The notes beneath the pieces are model-generated. The model was not told the origin of the DNA. It saw nothing but the letters and a program-made list of their open reading frames with translations, and did no database searches. From the NCBI GenBank assembly GCA_022508735.1, contig JAFLUQ010000096.1, positions 1 to 9,042 on the forward strand: a stretch of DNA of 9,042 nucleotides, given 5' to 3'. Positions 1-6,404 of the stretch are shown piece after piece. The translations under genes and the position numbers were made by a program. The DNA is from Oscillospiraceae bacterium. Lineage in GTDB: Bacteria > Bacillota > Clostridia > UMGS1883. The first letter of the stretch is position 1, and the number at the start of each line of letters is the position of its first letter.

Positions 1-44
1 CCGGCAACCTCCCGCTTCATCGTATGTCATGTCACAGCTTTTGC

Positions 45-73
45 ATTATATCACAGGAATTACATGATTTCAA
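45..73 (-). promoter_or_regulatory. Leftward sigma-A-type promoter reading out of the window
   Basis: On the minus strand there is a TTGAAA -35 box (68-73), a 17-bp spacer and a perfect TATAAT -10 box (45-50). Transcription would start near position 38 and run off the left edge. The first transcribed bases include GGGAGG at about 8-13, which could be a ribosome binding site for a gene starting just outside the window, or part of a leader. No gene body is visible here, so the target is unknown. Boxes and spacing are seen directly; activity is inferred. Confidence 0.6.
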
Positions 74-138
74 GCCTTTTTATTAAAATTTTCCATGTTT
101 TTTTATTTTTGTGAAATATGCTTATTTTCATCTTTTTT

Positions 139-166
139 ATGACATGTTTTTTGTGCAACATGTCAT
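139..166. repeat. 10-bp perfect inverted repeat, 8-nt spacer
   Basis: ATGACATGTT (139-148) and AACATGTCAT (157-166) are exact reverse complements around an 8-nt centre. It lies 10 nt beyond the stop codon of the leftward LURP-one-like gene, so it may help end that transcript. However, the minus strand has an A-run rather than a T-run after the stem, so it is not a classical intrinsic terminator. A two-fold symmetric protein binding site is the alternative. The heptamer CATGTCA in its right arm recurs at 28-34, just after the start of the leftward promoter. Confidence 0.5.
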
Positions 167-175
167 TTGTCACTA

Positions 176-646
176 TCAATCTCTCGAGCATTTCTCCGCG
201 TCTATGGCCAGCGTAAACATGAGCGCGTACAGGGCGTCGCCGTCGCTTACCGTATCAATTACATAGGTATCGGTAAAATTGAACAGCTCCTTGCTGACCG
301 TGGCGACGAGTCTACCGGCGGAGTTCGTTATTCTGTAATCCCACTCCATGAAGTCGCCGGAGATTTCCCAGCCGTTAAAGTCTATCTCGTAGCGCGGCGT
401 GAAGAGATTAAATCTGCGGCAGACAGAGCCGAGATACCTCTCCCCTTCGTATATCTCAAACCGTGGCATAAATGCGAATATAGTCTGCTTCACCGTGGCA
501 ATGTGCTCACCGCGGCTGTTAAGTATGTGCAGCCTGTGTCCCCAGCTCAGCTTACCCTCAACGGTGTAAACCGTGCTGCCGCTTTGATCATATATATCAT
601 AGCTGTCCAGCCACGAAAAAAATCTCTGCTTAAATAAAAGCTTCAT
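176..646 (-). CDS. LURP-one-related (Tubby-like fold, YxjI-type) family protein
   Basis: A complete 156-aa protein starting at the ATG at 644-646, with GAAGGAG (659-665) as ribosome binding site. It has the family pattern: an N-terminal MKLLFKQRFFSWLDSYDIYD, then repeated beta-strand units around G-E-x-(I/L)-A-x-(V/I) turns (about residues 44-54 and 108-118), aromatic-rich strands such as FTPRYEIDF (82-90), and a final hydrophobic helix (about 136-150, ALYALMFTLAIDA). These fit a 12-strand barrel around a central helix, as in Tubby C-terminal and plant LURP-one proteins. No signal peptide or catalytic motif is seen. Bacterial members are of about this size, and their function is poorly known; lipid or membrane association is suggested only by the Tubby analogy. 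It is a single-gene unit, divergent from the OPT transporter gene, with its own promoter. Family call is fairly sure; role is unknown. Confidence 0.82.
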   Translation of the reverse strand: MKLLFKQRFFSWLDSYDIYDQSGSTVYTVEGKLSWGHRLHILNSRGEHIATVKQTIFAFMPRFEIYEGERYLGSVCRRFNLFTPRYEIDFNGWEISGDFMEWDYRITNSAGRLVATVSKELFNFTDTYVIDTVSDGDALYALMFTLAIDAEKCSRD

Positions 647-706
647 TATTAATATACACTCCTTCGGCTTTTCAGATGTTCAGGAAAAACTTTCTACTAT
701 ATTATA

Positions 707-735
707 AGTATATAAGCTCGCCGCGCCTTTTTCAA
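707..735 (-). promoter_or_regulatory. Promoter of the LURP-one-like gene
   Basis: Minus-strand TTGAAA (730-735), 17-bp spacer and TATACT (707-712). The predicted start near 700 leaves a leader of about 55 nt before the ATG at 646. A TATAAT also occurs at 701-706 but has no matching -35 box at 17 bp. Seen by eye; not tested. Confidence 0.6.
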
Positions 736-805
736 TCAGCATTTTTCACAACTATAGCCGCTGTCTGTTATCAATTATGACAAGAGCGGAAACATCAACT
801 TTTCA

Positions 806-834
806 TTGACATTCGCCAAATTCTGTTGTATAAT
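806..834 (+). promoter_or_regulatory. Consensus sigma-A promoter of the OPT/peptide operon
   Basis: Perfect TTGACA (806-811), 17-bp spacer and perfect TATAAT (829-834). The expected start is around 841, giving a leader of about 44 nt before the AGGAGGA ribosome binding site (871-877) and the ATG at 885. A full consensus match suggests high basal expression unless a repressor acts. No operator palindrome is evident between the promoter and the start codon. Confidence 0.85.
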
Positions 835-884
835 TAAATTAAAAGTTGTATAACTTTACAAAATAAAATGAGGAGGAATGAAAA

Positions 885-2774
885 ATGGGCGATCCCAAGC
901 AATCTTTCAAGCCGTATATTCCTGCCGACAAGGTCGTGCCTGAATTTACGGTCACTTCAATCATCTTAGGCATCATTCTTTCTGTTGTTTTCGGTGCCGC
1001 AAACGCATACCTCGGTCTGCGTGTTGGTATGACTGTGTCAGCGTCTATTCCGGCTGCGGTTATCTCGATGGGCGTTATCCGCGTCATTCTGCGGAAGAAC
1101 TCCATTCTCGAAAACAACATGGTTCAGACTATCGGCTCGGCCGGTGAGTCTCTGTCCGCCGGTGCCATTTTCACGCTTCCGGCACTGTTCATGTGGGCCG
1201 CTGAGGACAGTTCTGTGGCAACGCCGTCTTTCATGATGATCACCTGCATCGCTGTTTGCGGCGGTATTCTCGGCGTTCTGTTCATGATCCCCCTGCGCAC
1301 CGCTCTCATCGTTGAGGAGCACGGTGTTCTCCCCTTCCCTGAAGGACAGGCCTGTTCTGAGGTTCTGCTCGCCGGTGAAGAGGGCGGCGACAAGTCAAAG
1401 CTGGTATTCTCCGGTCTCGGTATTGCCGCTGTCTACAAGTTTATTGCCGACGGCCTTTGTCTGTTCCCAAGCGAGGTCGACTGGTCCATCGACGCTTATC
1501 CCGGCAGCGGCATAGGCATGGACGTGCTTCCCGCTCTGGTGGGCGTTGGCTACATATGCGGCGCGAGAGTTTCCTCTTACATTCTGGGCGGCGCTGTTCT
1601 TGGCTGGTTCGTTATCATGCCCATGCTCGTGCTGCTGGGCGGCGACGCGGTTATGTACCCCGCGACTGTTCCCTTCAATCAATTGGACACATGGGGTCTG
1701 TGGGGCAGCTTCGTGCGCTATATCGGCGCGGGCGCTGTTGCGGCAGGCGGTATTCTTAGCCTTATCAAGTCGCTTCCGCTCATAGTCTCTACCTTCGCCA
1801 AGGCTATGAAGGGCTTTGGCCATAAGGGCGGCGTTTCCCGTACAGAGCAGAGCATTTCACTTCCCATTGCCATGATCGGCGCTCTTGTCGTAGCCGTACT
1901 GCTCTGGCTCATACCCAGCATTCCCGTAAGTCTCCTTGCGGCGGTCATCATCGTTATCTTCGGTTTCTTCTTTGCAACCGTTTCCGCCCGTATGGTTGGC
2001 CTTGTCGGTTCTTCTAACAACCCGGTCTCCGGTATGGCCATTGCCACCCTTCTGATCTCCACCATAATTCTTAAGGCTACAGGCAACACCGGTGTTGCCG
2101 GCATGACTACAGCAATCTGCATCGGTACGGTTATCTGTATCGTGGCAGCTATGGCGGGCGACACATCTCAGGACCTTAAGACCGGTTACATCGTGGGTGC
2201 TACTCCCATGAAGCAGCAGATCGGCGAGCTTATCGGCTCAGTTGCGGCCGGTCTTGCTATCGCCGGTGTGCTCTATCTGCTCAATATGGCATGGGGCTAC
2301 GGCTCCACTCAGCTCCCCGCTCCTCAGGCTACACTTATGAAGATGGTCGTTGAGGGCGTTATGGGCGGCAACCTGCCCTGGGGTCTGGTATTTACCGGCG
2401 TATTTATTGCCATCGCAGTTGAGATCGTCGGCATTCCCGTGCTTCCCTTTGCTATCGGTCTTTATCTTCCCATTCATCTGTCCACACCTATCATGGTCGG
2501 CGGCCTTATCCGTCTGTGGATCGAGAAGCGCAAGTTCAAGACAGAAGAGAGACGTCAGGAAGTTATCGACAACGGCGTTCTCTACTCTTCCGGTATGATC
2601 GCCGGCGAGGGTGTTGTCGGTATAATTCTGGCGGTGCTCGCAGCCTGCAACATCAACCTCGACAGAGGCGCTCCTCTGGGCAACTGGGGCGGCGTAGCGT
2701 TCTTCGTTGTTCTTGTGGCTGTTATGATATTCGTCATGTTCGGTTCCAAGAAAAAGAAAAGCGCCGGCAAGTAA
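885..2774 (+). CDS. OPT family oligopeptide transporter
   Basis: A 629-aa polytopic inner-membrane protein of the OPT superfamily, normal in length for the prokaryotic branch (about 620-670 aa), which imports short peptides or related substrates by proton coupling. Family signatures visible in order: GLRVGMTVSASIPAAV (44-59), NNMVQTIGSAGESLSAGAIF (77-96), PFPEGQACSEVL (150-161), SSNNPVSGM (376-384), AGDTSQDLKTGYIVGATP (424-441) and GLYLPIHLSTPIMVGG (525-540). Many hydrophobic segments of 18-25 residues run through the protein, and it ends in a lysine-rich tail (KKKK at 622-625). The start is fixed by AGGAGGA 7 nt upstream. It is the first gene after a consensus promoter; PqqD-like, membrane and PepD genes follow on the same strand, which supports peptide uptake feeding dipeptide cleavage. 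The substrate cannot be read from sequence, and metal-chelate transport is an alternative known in the superfamily. Confidence 0.95.
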   Translation: MGDPKQSFKPYIPADKVVPEFTVTSIILGIILSVVFGAANAYLGLRVGMTVSASIPAAVISMGVIRVILRKNSILENNMVQTIGSAGESLSAGAIFTLPALFMWAAEDSSVATPSFMMITCIAVCGGILGVLFMIPLRTALIVEEHGVLPFPEGQACSEVLLAGEEGGDKSKLVFSGLGIAAVYKFIADGLCLFPSEVDWSIDAYPGSGIGMDVLPALVGVGYICGARVSSYILGGAVLGWFVIMPMLVLLGGDAVMYPATVPFNQLDTWGLWGSFVRYIGAGAVAAGGILSLIKSLPLIVSTFAKAMKGFGHKGGVSRTEQSISLPIAMIGALVVAVLLWLIPSIPVSLLAAVIIVIFGFFFATVSARMVGLVGSSNNPVSGMAIATLLISTIILKATGNTGVAGMTTAICIGTVICIVAAMAGDTSQDLKTGYIVGATPMKQQIGELIGSVAAGLAIAGVLYLLNMAWGYGSTQLPAPQATLMKMVVEGVMGGNLPWGLVFTGVFIAIAVEIVGIPVLPFAIGLYLPIHLSTPIMVGGLIRLWIEKRKFKTEERRQEVIDNGVLYSSGMIAGEGVVGIILAVLAACNINLDRGAPLGNWGGVAFFVVLVAVMIFVMFGSKKKKSAGK

Positions 2775-2790
2775 TTAACCTATAAACATT

Positions 2791-2831
2791 AAGATGGAAA
2801 GTGCTTGCCTACTATGCACTTTCCATCTTTT
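2791..2831 (+). terminator. Terminator-like hairpin after the OPT gene (possible attenuator)
   Basis: A perfect 14-bp stem pairs 2791-2804 (AAGATGGAAAGTGC) with 2816-2829 (GCACTTTCCATCTT) around an 11-nt loop, 16 nt after the OPT stop codon. Only four T residues (2828-2831) follow, partly inside the stem, so termination may be incomplete. The ribosome binding site of the next gene begins 8 nt later, and I see no convincing promoter between the stem and that gene. Partial read-through from the OPT promoter is therefore likely. Confidence 0.65.
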
Positions 2832-2851
2832 GCATAATAAGGAGTTTCACT

Positions 2852-3199
2852 ATGGCAAAAAAAATGAAGGTTTCCGCAAACTATATGGAGTGTGTTCCTG
2901 TTCGCGGTGCAATGCGACCCTGGCGCGTAAGGGACGACGGCATGGTGGAGATAGATATGGAAAACAAGGGATTCTATCATTCTATCGCTCAGAAGTTCTT
3001 TAAAAAGCCTCGGGTCAGCCACATCGCGCTGGACAGATACGGCAGTGTTGTCTGGCAGAATATTGACGGAAAGAATACTGTTACGGACATTATTCATATA
3101 ATGGAAAATGAGTTTCCGGATGAAAAAGACCGTATGCTGGACCGTGTTGTGACATACATGGCCACCCTTCAGAGGAACAGCTTTATTATAATGAAGTGA
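2852..3199 (+). CDS. PqqD family (peptide-chaperone fold) protein, stand-alone
   Basis: A 115-aa protein with a PqqD-like core: LDRYGSVVWQNIDGKNTVTDI (60-80) matches the family pattern L-D-x-x-G-x-x-(I/V)-W-x-x-(I/L)-D-G-x-x-T-(V/I)-x-x-(I/L), followed by helices with F88, R99 and the L106 region typical of the C-terminal half. PqqD-type domains are winged-helix-like folds that bind precursor peptides for radical SAM or other modifying enzymes. I chose the ATG at 2852 because AAGGAG (2839-2844) sits 7 nt upstream; the in-frame ATG at 2801 lies inside the upstream hairpin and has no such site. No radical SAM enzyme, precursor peptide or PQQ gene is visible nearby, so the usual role cannot be assumed. 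Its stop codon overlaps the ribosome binding site of the next gene, suggesting coupled translation. Family is likely; function unknown. Confidence 0.8.
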   Translation: MAKKMKVSANYMECVPVRGAMRPWRVRDDGMVEIDMENKGFYHSIAQKFFKKPRVSHIALDRYGSVVWQNIDGKNTVTDIIHIMENEFPDEKDRMLDRVVTYMATLQRNSFIIMK

Positions 3200-3208
3200 G
3201 GAAACGGT

Positions 3209-3568
3209 ATGAAATTTCTTATCTTTGGATTTGGCGTGCTGATGTTTGCGTTTGTGACGGCGGTGTTGGTCGTGTGGGGCATGAGAAAGGCGTATTTTCA
3301 GCGGGAGACCCTGCTGAATATGCTGCTCTCAAAGTCTGCAGACAAGGTCATGCACTACCTTAAATCCCATGACACTATCACCGAGCCCGAGATGCGGACT
3401 TTGGTGGACGGCGTTCGCGCGGCAGAATTTCACAGCCGCCAGAGAGCCGTCGCTCAGGCTGACCCGGCCTTCACGGCAAAGCTGATAGAGGCCATGCTCC
3501 ACGATGGGCTGATCGAGCCTGTACAGAAGGGCAAGGCCGTATATCGTAAAAAAATAAAGAAACAATAA
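3209..3568 (+). CDS. Small membrane-anchored protein with winged-helix-like cytoplasmic tail
   Basis: A 119-aa protein I do not recognise as a named family. Residues 3-24 form one hydrophobic segment (FLIFGFGVLMFAFVTAVLVVWG), followed by positive residues (R26, K27), which predicts N-out/C-in anchoring. The tail (about 42-118) reads like a small winged helix: helix ADKVMHYLKSHD, T-I-T-E-P-E-M turn and helix, helix FTAKLIEAMLHDGLI, then a short basic strand pair V-Q-K-G-K-A-V-Y-R-K-K. The end is strongly basic (KKIKKQ). The ATG at 3209 follows GAGGA (3198-3202), which overlaps the stop codon of the PqqD-like gene, and pepD starts 19 nt after its stop. It could be a membrane-bound regulator or a scaffold for its neighbours; this is inference from fold-like pattern only. 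Confidence 0.75.
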   Translation: MKFLIFGFGVLMFAFVTAVLVVWGMRKAYFQRETLLNMLLSKSADKVMHYLKSHDTITEPEMRTLVDGVRAAEFHSRQRAVAQADPAFTAKLIEAMLHDGLIEPVQKGKAVYRKKIKKQ

Positions 3569-3587
3569 AATCAGAGGTGTATGAAAA

Positions 3588-5030
3588 ATGGCAGTATTAT
3601 CCGGTATTGAACCAAAAGAGGTATTCAGATATTTTGAGGAGATCTGCGGTATTCCCCACGGTTCGGGGAATACAAAGCCGATCAGTGACTACTGCGTTCG
3701 CTTTGCCGATGAGCATGGGCTCAGGTACATTCAGGACGACAGCAATAATGTTATCATATTCAAGGACGGCACCCCCGGTTACGAACAGTCCGCTCCTGTT
3801 ATGATACAGGGGCATCTTGACATGGTCTGCGAAAAGGAGCCGGACTGCACCATCGATTTTGAAAAGGACGGACTTTCTCTCAGGCTGGATGGCGGCATCA
3901 TTTCGGCTGACGGCACGACCCTCGGCGGCGACGATGGCATAGCCGTGGCAATGGGGCTGGCACTGCTGGCTTCAAGCGACATTCCTCATCCTCCCCTCGA
4001 GGTAGTTCTGACTGTCGACGAGGAGATAGGAATGCTCGGGGCTGACGCTCTGGACTGCTCTCCCCTTAAATCCCGGCTCATGCTCAATCTGGACTCCGAG
4101 GACGAAGGCATTCTTCTGGTGAGCTGCGCCGGCGGAGTTTCAGCCACCTGCCACCTGCCAGTAAGCCGTAAAGAAACAAGCGGCACTAAGATCACACTGA
4201 AGGTGGGTGGCCTTACCGGCGGCCACTCCGGAGTAGAAATAGACAAGGGCCGTGCTAACGCCAATCAGCTAATGGGCCGGCTATTGAACGAGCTGAGCAA
4301 GACTGTGGATTATGCCCTCATTTCCGTGAGCGGCGGCCTCAAGGACAATGCAATTCCCCGAGAGTCCTCAGCAGAAATAGTTACGGCAGACATAGCTGCG
4401 GTTCAGGCAGTTGCCGACAAATTCGGCAGCATCTTTGCAGCGGAATTCCGCGGCACCGACCCGGAGCTTTACATTGAGGCGGCCGGAGGAGAGAACGGGC
4501 AGTATATGGCCCTTGACACCAGCTCAAAGCAGCGCGTAATTGCCGCGCTGGTTAACCTCCCCGGCGGCATCCAGCGGATGAGCAACGATATTGCGGGGCT
4601 GGTGCAGACTTCGCTTAACATGGGAATACTCAAAACCGTGGACGACGAGGTGATTATGAGCTATGCCGTACGCAGCAGCGTAGGCACCGAAAAGGAGGAG
4701 CTTGTCAGCCGCATCACCAACCTTATGGATATCCTCGGCGGAACGGTAGACCTCATGGGCGACTACCCGGCTTGGGAGTATAAGTCGGACTCAGTGCTCA
4801 GAAATGTGATGACGGAGGTATTCGAGGAGCAGTACGGCCATAAGCCAGAGGTAGCTGCTATACACGCGGGCCTTGAGTGCGGCCTGTTCGCAGGCAAGCT
4901 TCCGGGGCTGGACTGCGTATCCTGCGGCCCCGACATGAAGGACATACACACTCCTAAGGAATGCATGGATGTAGCCTCAGTTCAGCGCACATGGAAATAT
5001 GTTCTGGGAGTTCTGAAGCGGCTAAAATAA
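3588..5030 (+). CDS. pepD: PepD-type aminoacyl-histidine dipeptidase (M20 metallopeptidase)
   Basis: A 480-aa cytosolic di-zinc dipeptidase of the M20 family, cleaving Xaa-His and a range of other dipeptides; full length for PepD (about 480-490 aa). The active-site set is complete: GHLDMV gives H76 (metal) and D78 (catalytic support), TLGGDDG gives D115 (bridging metal ligand), DEEIG gives E145 (general base) and E146 (metal), LNLDSED gives D169 (metal), and DIHTPKE gives H454 (metal). The spacing closely follows that known for Vibrio PepD. The lid/dimerisation domain is the middle part, from about 185 to 390, starting with the GGLTGGHSGVEIDKGRANAN region (207-226). The start is set by AGAGGTG (3573-3579). 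It is the last gene of the peptide block and is followed directly by a strong terminator. With the OPT transporter it suggests uptake and intracellular hydrolysis of short peptides. Confidence 0.96.
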   Translation: MAVLSGIEPKEVFRYFEEICGIPHGSGNTKPISDYCVRFADEHGLRYIQDDSNNVIIFKDGTPGYEQSAPVMIQGHLDMVCEKEPDCTIDFEKDGLSLRLDGGIISADGTTLGGDDGIAVAMGLALLASSDIPHPPLEVVLTVDEEIGMLGADALDCSPLKSRLMLNLDSEDEGILLVSCAGGVSATCHLPVSRKETSGTKITLKVGGLTGGHSGVEIDKGRANANQLMGRLLNELSKTVDYALISVSGGLKDNAIPRESSAEIVTADIAAVQAVADKFGSIFAAEFRGTDPELYIEAAGGENGQYMALDTSSKQRVIAALVNLPGGIQRMSNDIAGLVQTSLNMGILKTVDDEVIMSYAVRSSVGTEKEELVSRITNLMDILGGTVDLMGDYPAWEYKSDSVLRNVMTEVFEEQYGHKPEVAAIHAGLECGLFAGKLPGLDCVSCGPDMKDIHTPKECMDVASVQRTWKYVLGVLKRLK

Positions 5031-5038
5031 ATCAACAT

Positions 5039-5071
5039 AAAAGGAGAGAGTTTTAAACTCTCTCCTTTTTT
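5039..5071 (+). terminator. Intrinsic terminator of the peptide operon
   Basis: GGAGAGAG (5043-5050) pairs with CTCTCTCC (5058-5065) around a short TTTTAAA loop, extended by AAAA/TTTT pairing, and followed by a run of T to 5071. It lies 8 nt after the pepD stop codon. This is a textbook rho-independent terminator and separates pepD from the FNT channel gene. Confidence 0.93.
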
Positions 5072-5108
5072 ATATTATGACAGTATACGACAAAATGCGC
5101 AAAAGCTA

Positions 5109-5137
5109 TTGACACCGTCCCGAATATAAGATATAAT
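5109..5137 (+). promoter_or_regulatory. Consensus sigma-A promoter of the FNT channel gene
   Basis: Perfect TTGACA (5109-5114), 17-bp spacer and perfect TATAAT (5132-5137). Transcription should start near 5144, leaving a leader of under 30 nt with AAGGAG (5158-5163) before the ATG at 5172. No symmetric operator is apparent. Confidence 0.87.
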
Positions 5138-5171
5138 TTGAGTGTAAAATCTCAAAGAAGGAGAGTTTCAG

Positions 5172-5780
5172 ATGAAAGTATTTACCAAAGCTCTTGCGTC
5201 GGGCCTGATGATAGGCATTGGCGTGACCGTCTATTTGTCCTGCAGCAACAAGATAGTCGGAGCGTTTCTGTTCTCCATTGCGCTGTTTGCCATCTGCTCG
5301 TTCGGCATGAATCTGTATACCGGCAAAATCGGATACGCAGTGCAGAATAGGAATAATCCCAACTGCCTGATTATCTGGCTGGGAAACTTCGTGGGCTGCG
5401 TGATTACGGCGGCGTTGGTGCGCATAGCCAAGCCCCAGCTGGCAGATGCGGCGAAGGAGCTCATGGCGAATAAGCTCAGCCAAAGCTGGCTTTCTATAAT
5501 CATTCTGTCCTTCTTCTGCGGCATACTGATGTATGTGGCTGTTGAAAATTACATAAACAATCCGAGCGGTACAGGAAAGATCGTTGGCATATTCCTGTGC
5601 ATACCGACCTTCATACTGTGCGGCTTTGAGCACAGCATAGCCGATATAGGATATGCCGCCATGGCGGTTTCAAGCGTGGCCGAGGCGGGGCGAATGCTGC
5701 TGTTCATAATCGTTGTTTCGGCATTCAACGGCATAGCCTCTATCGCATTACACAGCTTGAACATATATAACAAAAATTAA
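5172..5780 (+). CDS. Short formate/nitrite transporter (FNT) family channel
   Basis: A 202-aa inner-membrane protein of the FNT family (FocA/NirC type), pentameric channels for small monovalent anions such as formate, nitrite, hydrosulfide or lactate. Six hydrophobic segments fit the FNT fold: about 8-24, 28-47, 64-86, 104-126, 136-163 and 172-195. Family motifs are the broken second helix ending in NLYTGK (46-51), GNFVG (71-75), and GFEHSIAD (151-158), whose H154 corresponds to the central gating histidine. It is clearly shorter than typical members (about 250-285 aa), lacking the N-terminal extension. It also deviates at usual motif positions: K51 where LFTGN-type proteins have N, and D158 where GFEHSxAN has N. 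It is a single-gene unit between its own consensus promoter and a strong terminator. Export of a fermentation acid is plausible, but the substrate is not known. Confidence 0.85.
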   Translation: MKVFTKALASGLMIGIGVTVYLSCSNKIVGAFLFSIALFAICSFGMNLYTGKIGYAVQNRNNPNCLIIWLGNFVGCVITAALVRIAKPQLADAAKELMANKLSQSWLSIIILSFFCGILMYVAVENYINNPSGTGKIVGIFLCIPTFILCGFEHSIADIGYAAMAVSSVAEAGRMLLFIIVVSAFNGIASIALHSLNIYNKN

Positions 5781-5781
5781 C

Positions 5782-5814
5782 AAAAAACGTTCCGACGCTG
5801 TCGGAACGTTTTTT
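5782..5814. terminator. Bidirectional terminator shared by FNT gene and iorB
   Basis: AAAAAACGTTCCGA (5782-5795) pairs perfectly with TCGGAACGTTTTTT (5801-5814) around CGCTG. The A-run on one side and T-run on the other make it work on both strands. It begins just after the FNT stop codon and lies 14 nt past the iorB stop codon on the other strand, so it can end both convergent transcripts. Confidence 0.93.
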
Positions 5815-5828
5815 ATTATGCGATCACA

Positions 5829-6404
5829 TTATTTATTACAGTTATAGCCGAGTTCAAAGGCCCTGAGGTTAACCTCGACCGTCTTCGGTGGAACCGTAGT
5901 TTTTACCGCTTCTATCCAAAGCTTTTCCTCAATTCCGGTATGATGTGCGGCGGCACCCAGCAACACAACATTGGCTGCCTTCAGGCTGCCGGCCTGAACA
6001 GCCAGCTCATCGGCGGGAACAGCTTCGACCTGCACTCCGAGAGCGCTTATCTTACCGAGCACATCGTCAGGATATTCAGCCTTTCCCATAATCACAGGCA
6101 TGGGGTCAATTTTCTGTGTGTTCGAGATGATCACTCCGCCGGGCTTAAGGTAAGGCAGCCATCTGGCGGACTCCAGCTGTTCAAAGGAGATTATTATATC
6201 GGCCTCTCCCTTTTCGATAACCGGAGACCATACCTTGTCGCCATAGCGTACATAGGTCACTACCGAACCTCCGCGCTGAGACATTCCGTGCACTTCGCCG
6301 ACCTTCACATCGTAGCCTTGGTCGAGGAAGCATTTTCCCATTATTTTCGAGGCGAGCAATGTTCCCTGACCGCCTACTCCGACTATCAGTATATTCTTAT
6401 TCAT
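5829..6404 (-). CDS. iorB: Indolepyruvate:ferredoxin oxidoreductase, beta subunit
   Basis: A 191-aa cytosolic gamma-type (POR/KOR gamma domain) subunit that partners IorA in the CoA- and ferredoxin-dependent oxidative decarboxylation of aryl pyruvates. It begins with the GVGGQGTLLASKI motif (9-21) and has EVHGMSQRGGSV (37-48) and LKAANVVLLGA (141-151), all typical of IorB; length is normal (about 190-200 aa). I chose the ATG at 6402-6404, preceded by GAGGTGG (6411-6417), over the in-frame GTG at 6419, which would use those same Shine-Dalgarno bases as codons. The gene overlaps the 3' end of iorA by 8 bp, so the two subunits are translationally coupled. It ends at the shared bidirectional terminator. 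Confidence 0.94.
   Translation of the reverse strand: MNKNILIVGVGGQGTLLASKIMGKCFLDQGYDVKVGEVHGMSQRGGSVVTYVRYGDKVWSPVIEKGEADIIISFEQLESARWLPYLKPGGVIISNTQKIDPMPVIMGKAEYPDDVLGKISALGVQVEAVPADELAVQAGSLKAANVVLLGAAAHHTGIEEKLWIEAVKTTVPPKTVEVNLRAFELGYNCNK

Noticed and set aside
1..87. Short plus-strand frames open at the left edge that might be the tail of an upstream gene
   Set aside because: No recognisable protein end is seen and a leftward promoter occupies the same bases, so coding on the plus strand is unlikely.
167..637. Plus-strand open frame of 156 codons
   Set aside because: It mirrors the LURP-one-like gene on the minus strand, which has a promoter, ribosome binding site and family pattern; the plus-strand product looks random.
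1395..1823. Minus-strand open frame of 142 codons, and a similar one at 1718-2164
   Set aside because: Both lie inside the OPT transporter gene, whose motifs are continuous in the plus frame; they are composition artefacts.
2801..2851. Upstream in-frame ATG that would extend the PqqD-like protein by 17 residues
   Set aside because: It lies within the terminator hairpin and has no ribosome binding site; the ATG at 2852 has AAGGAG at proper distance.
5106..5633. Minus-strand open frame of 175 codons
   Set aside because: It is opposite the FNT channel gene, which has a consensus promoter, ribosome binding site and six membrane helices.
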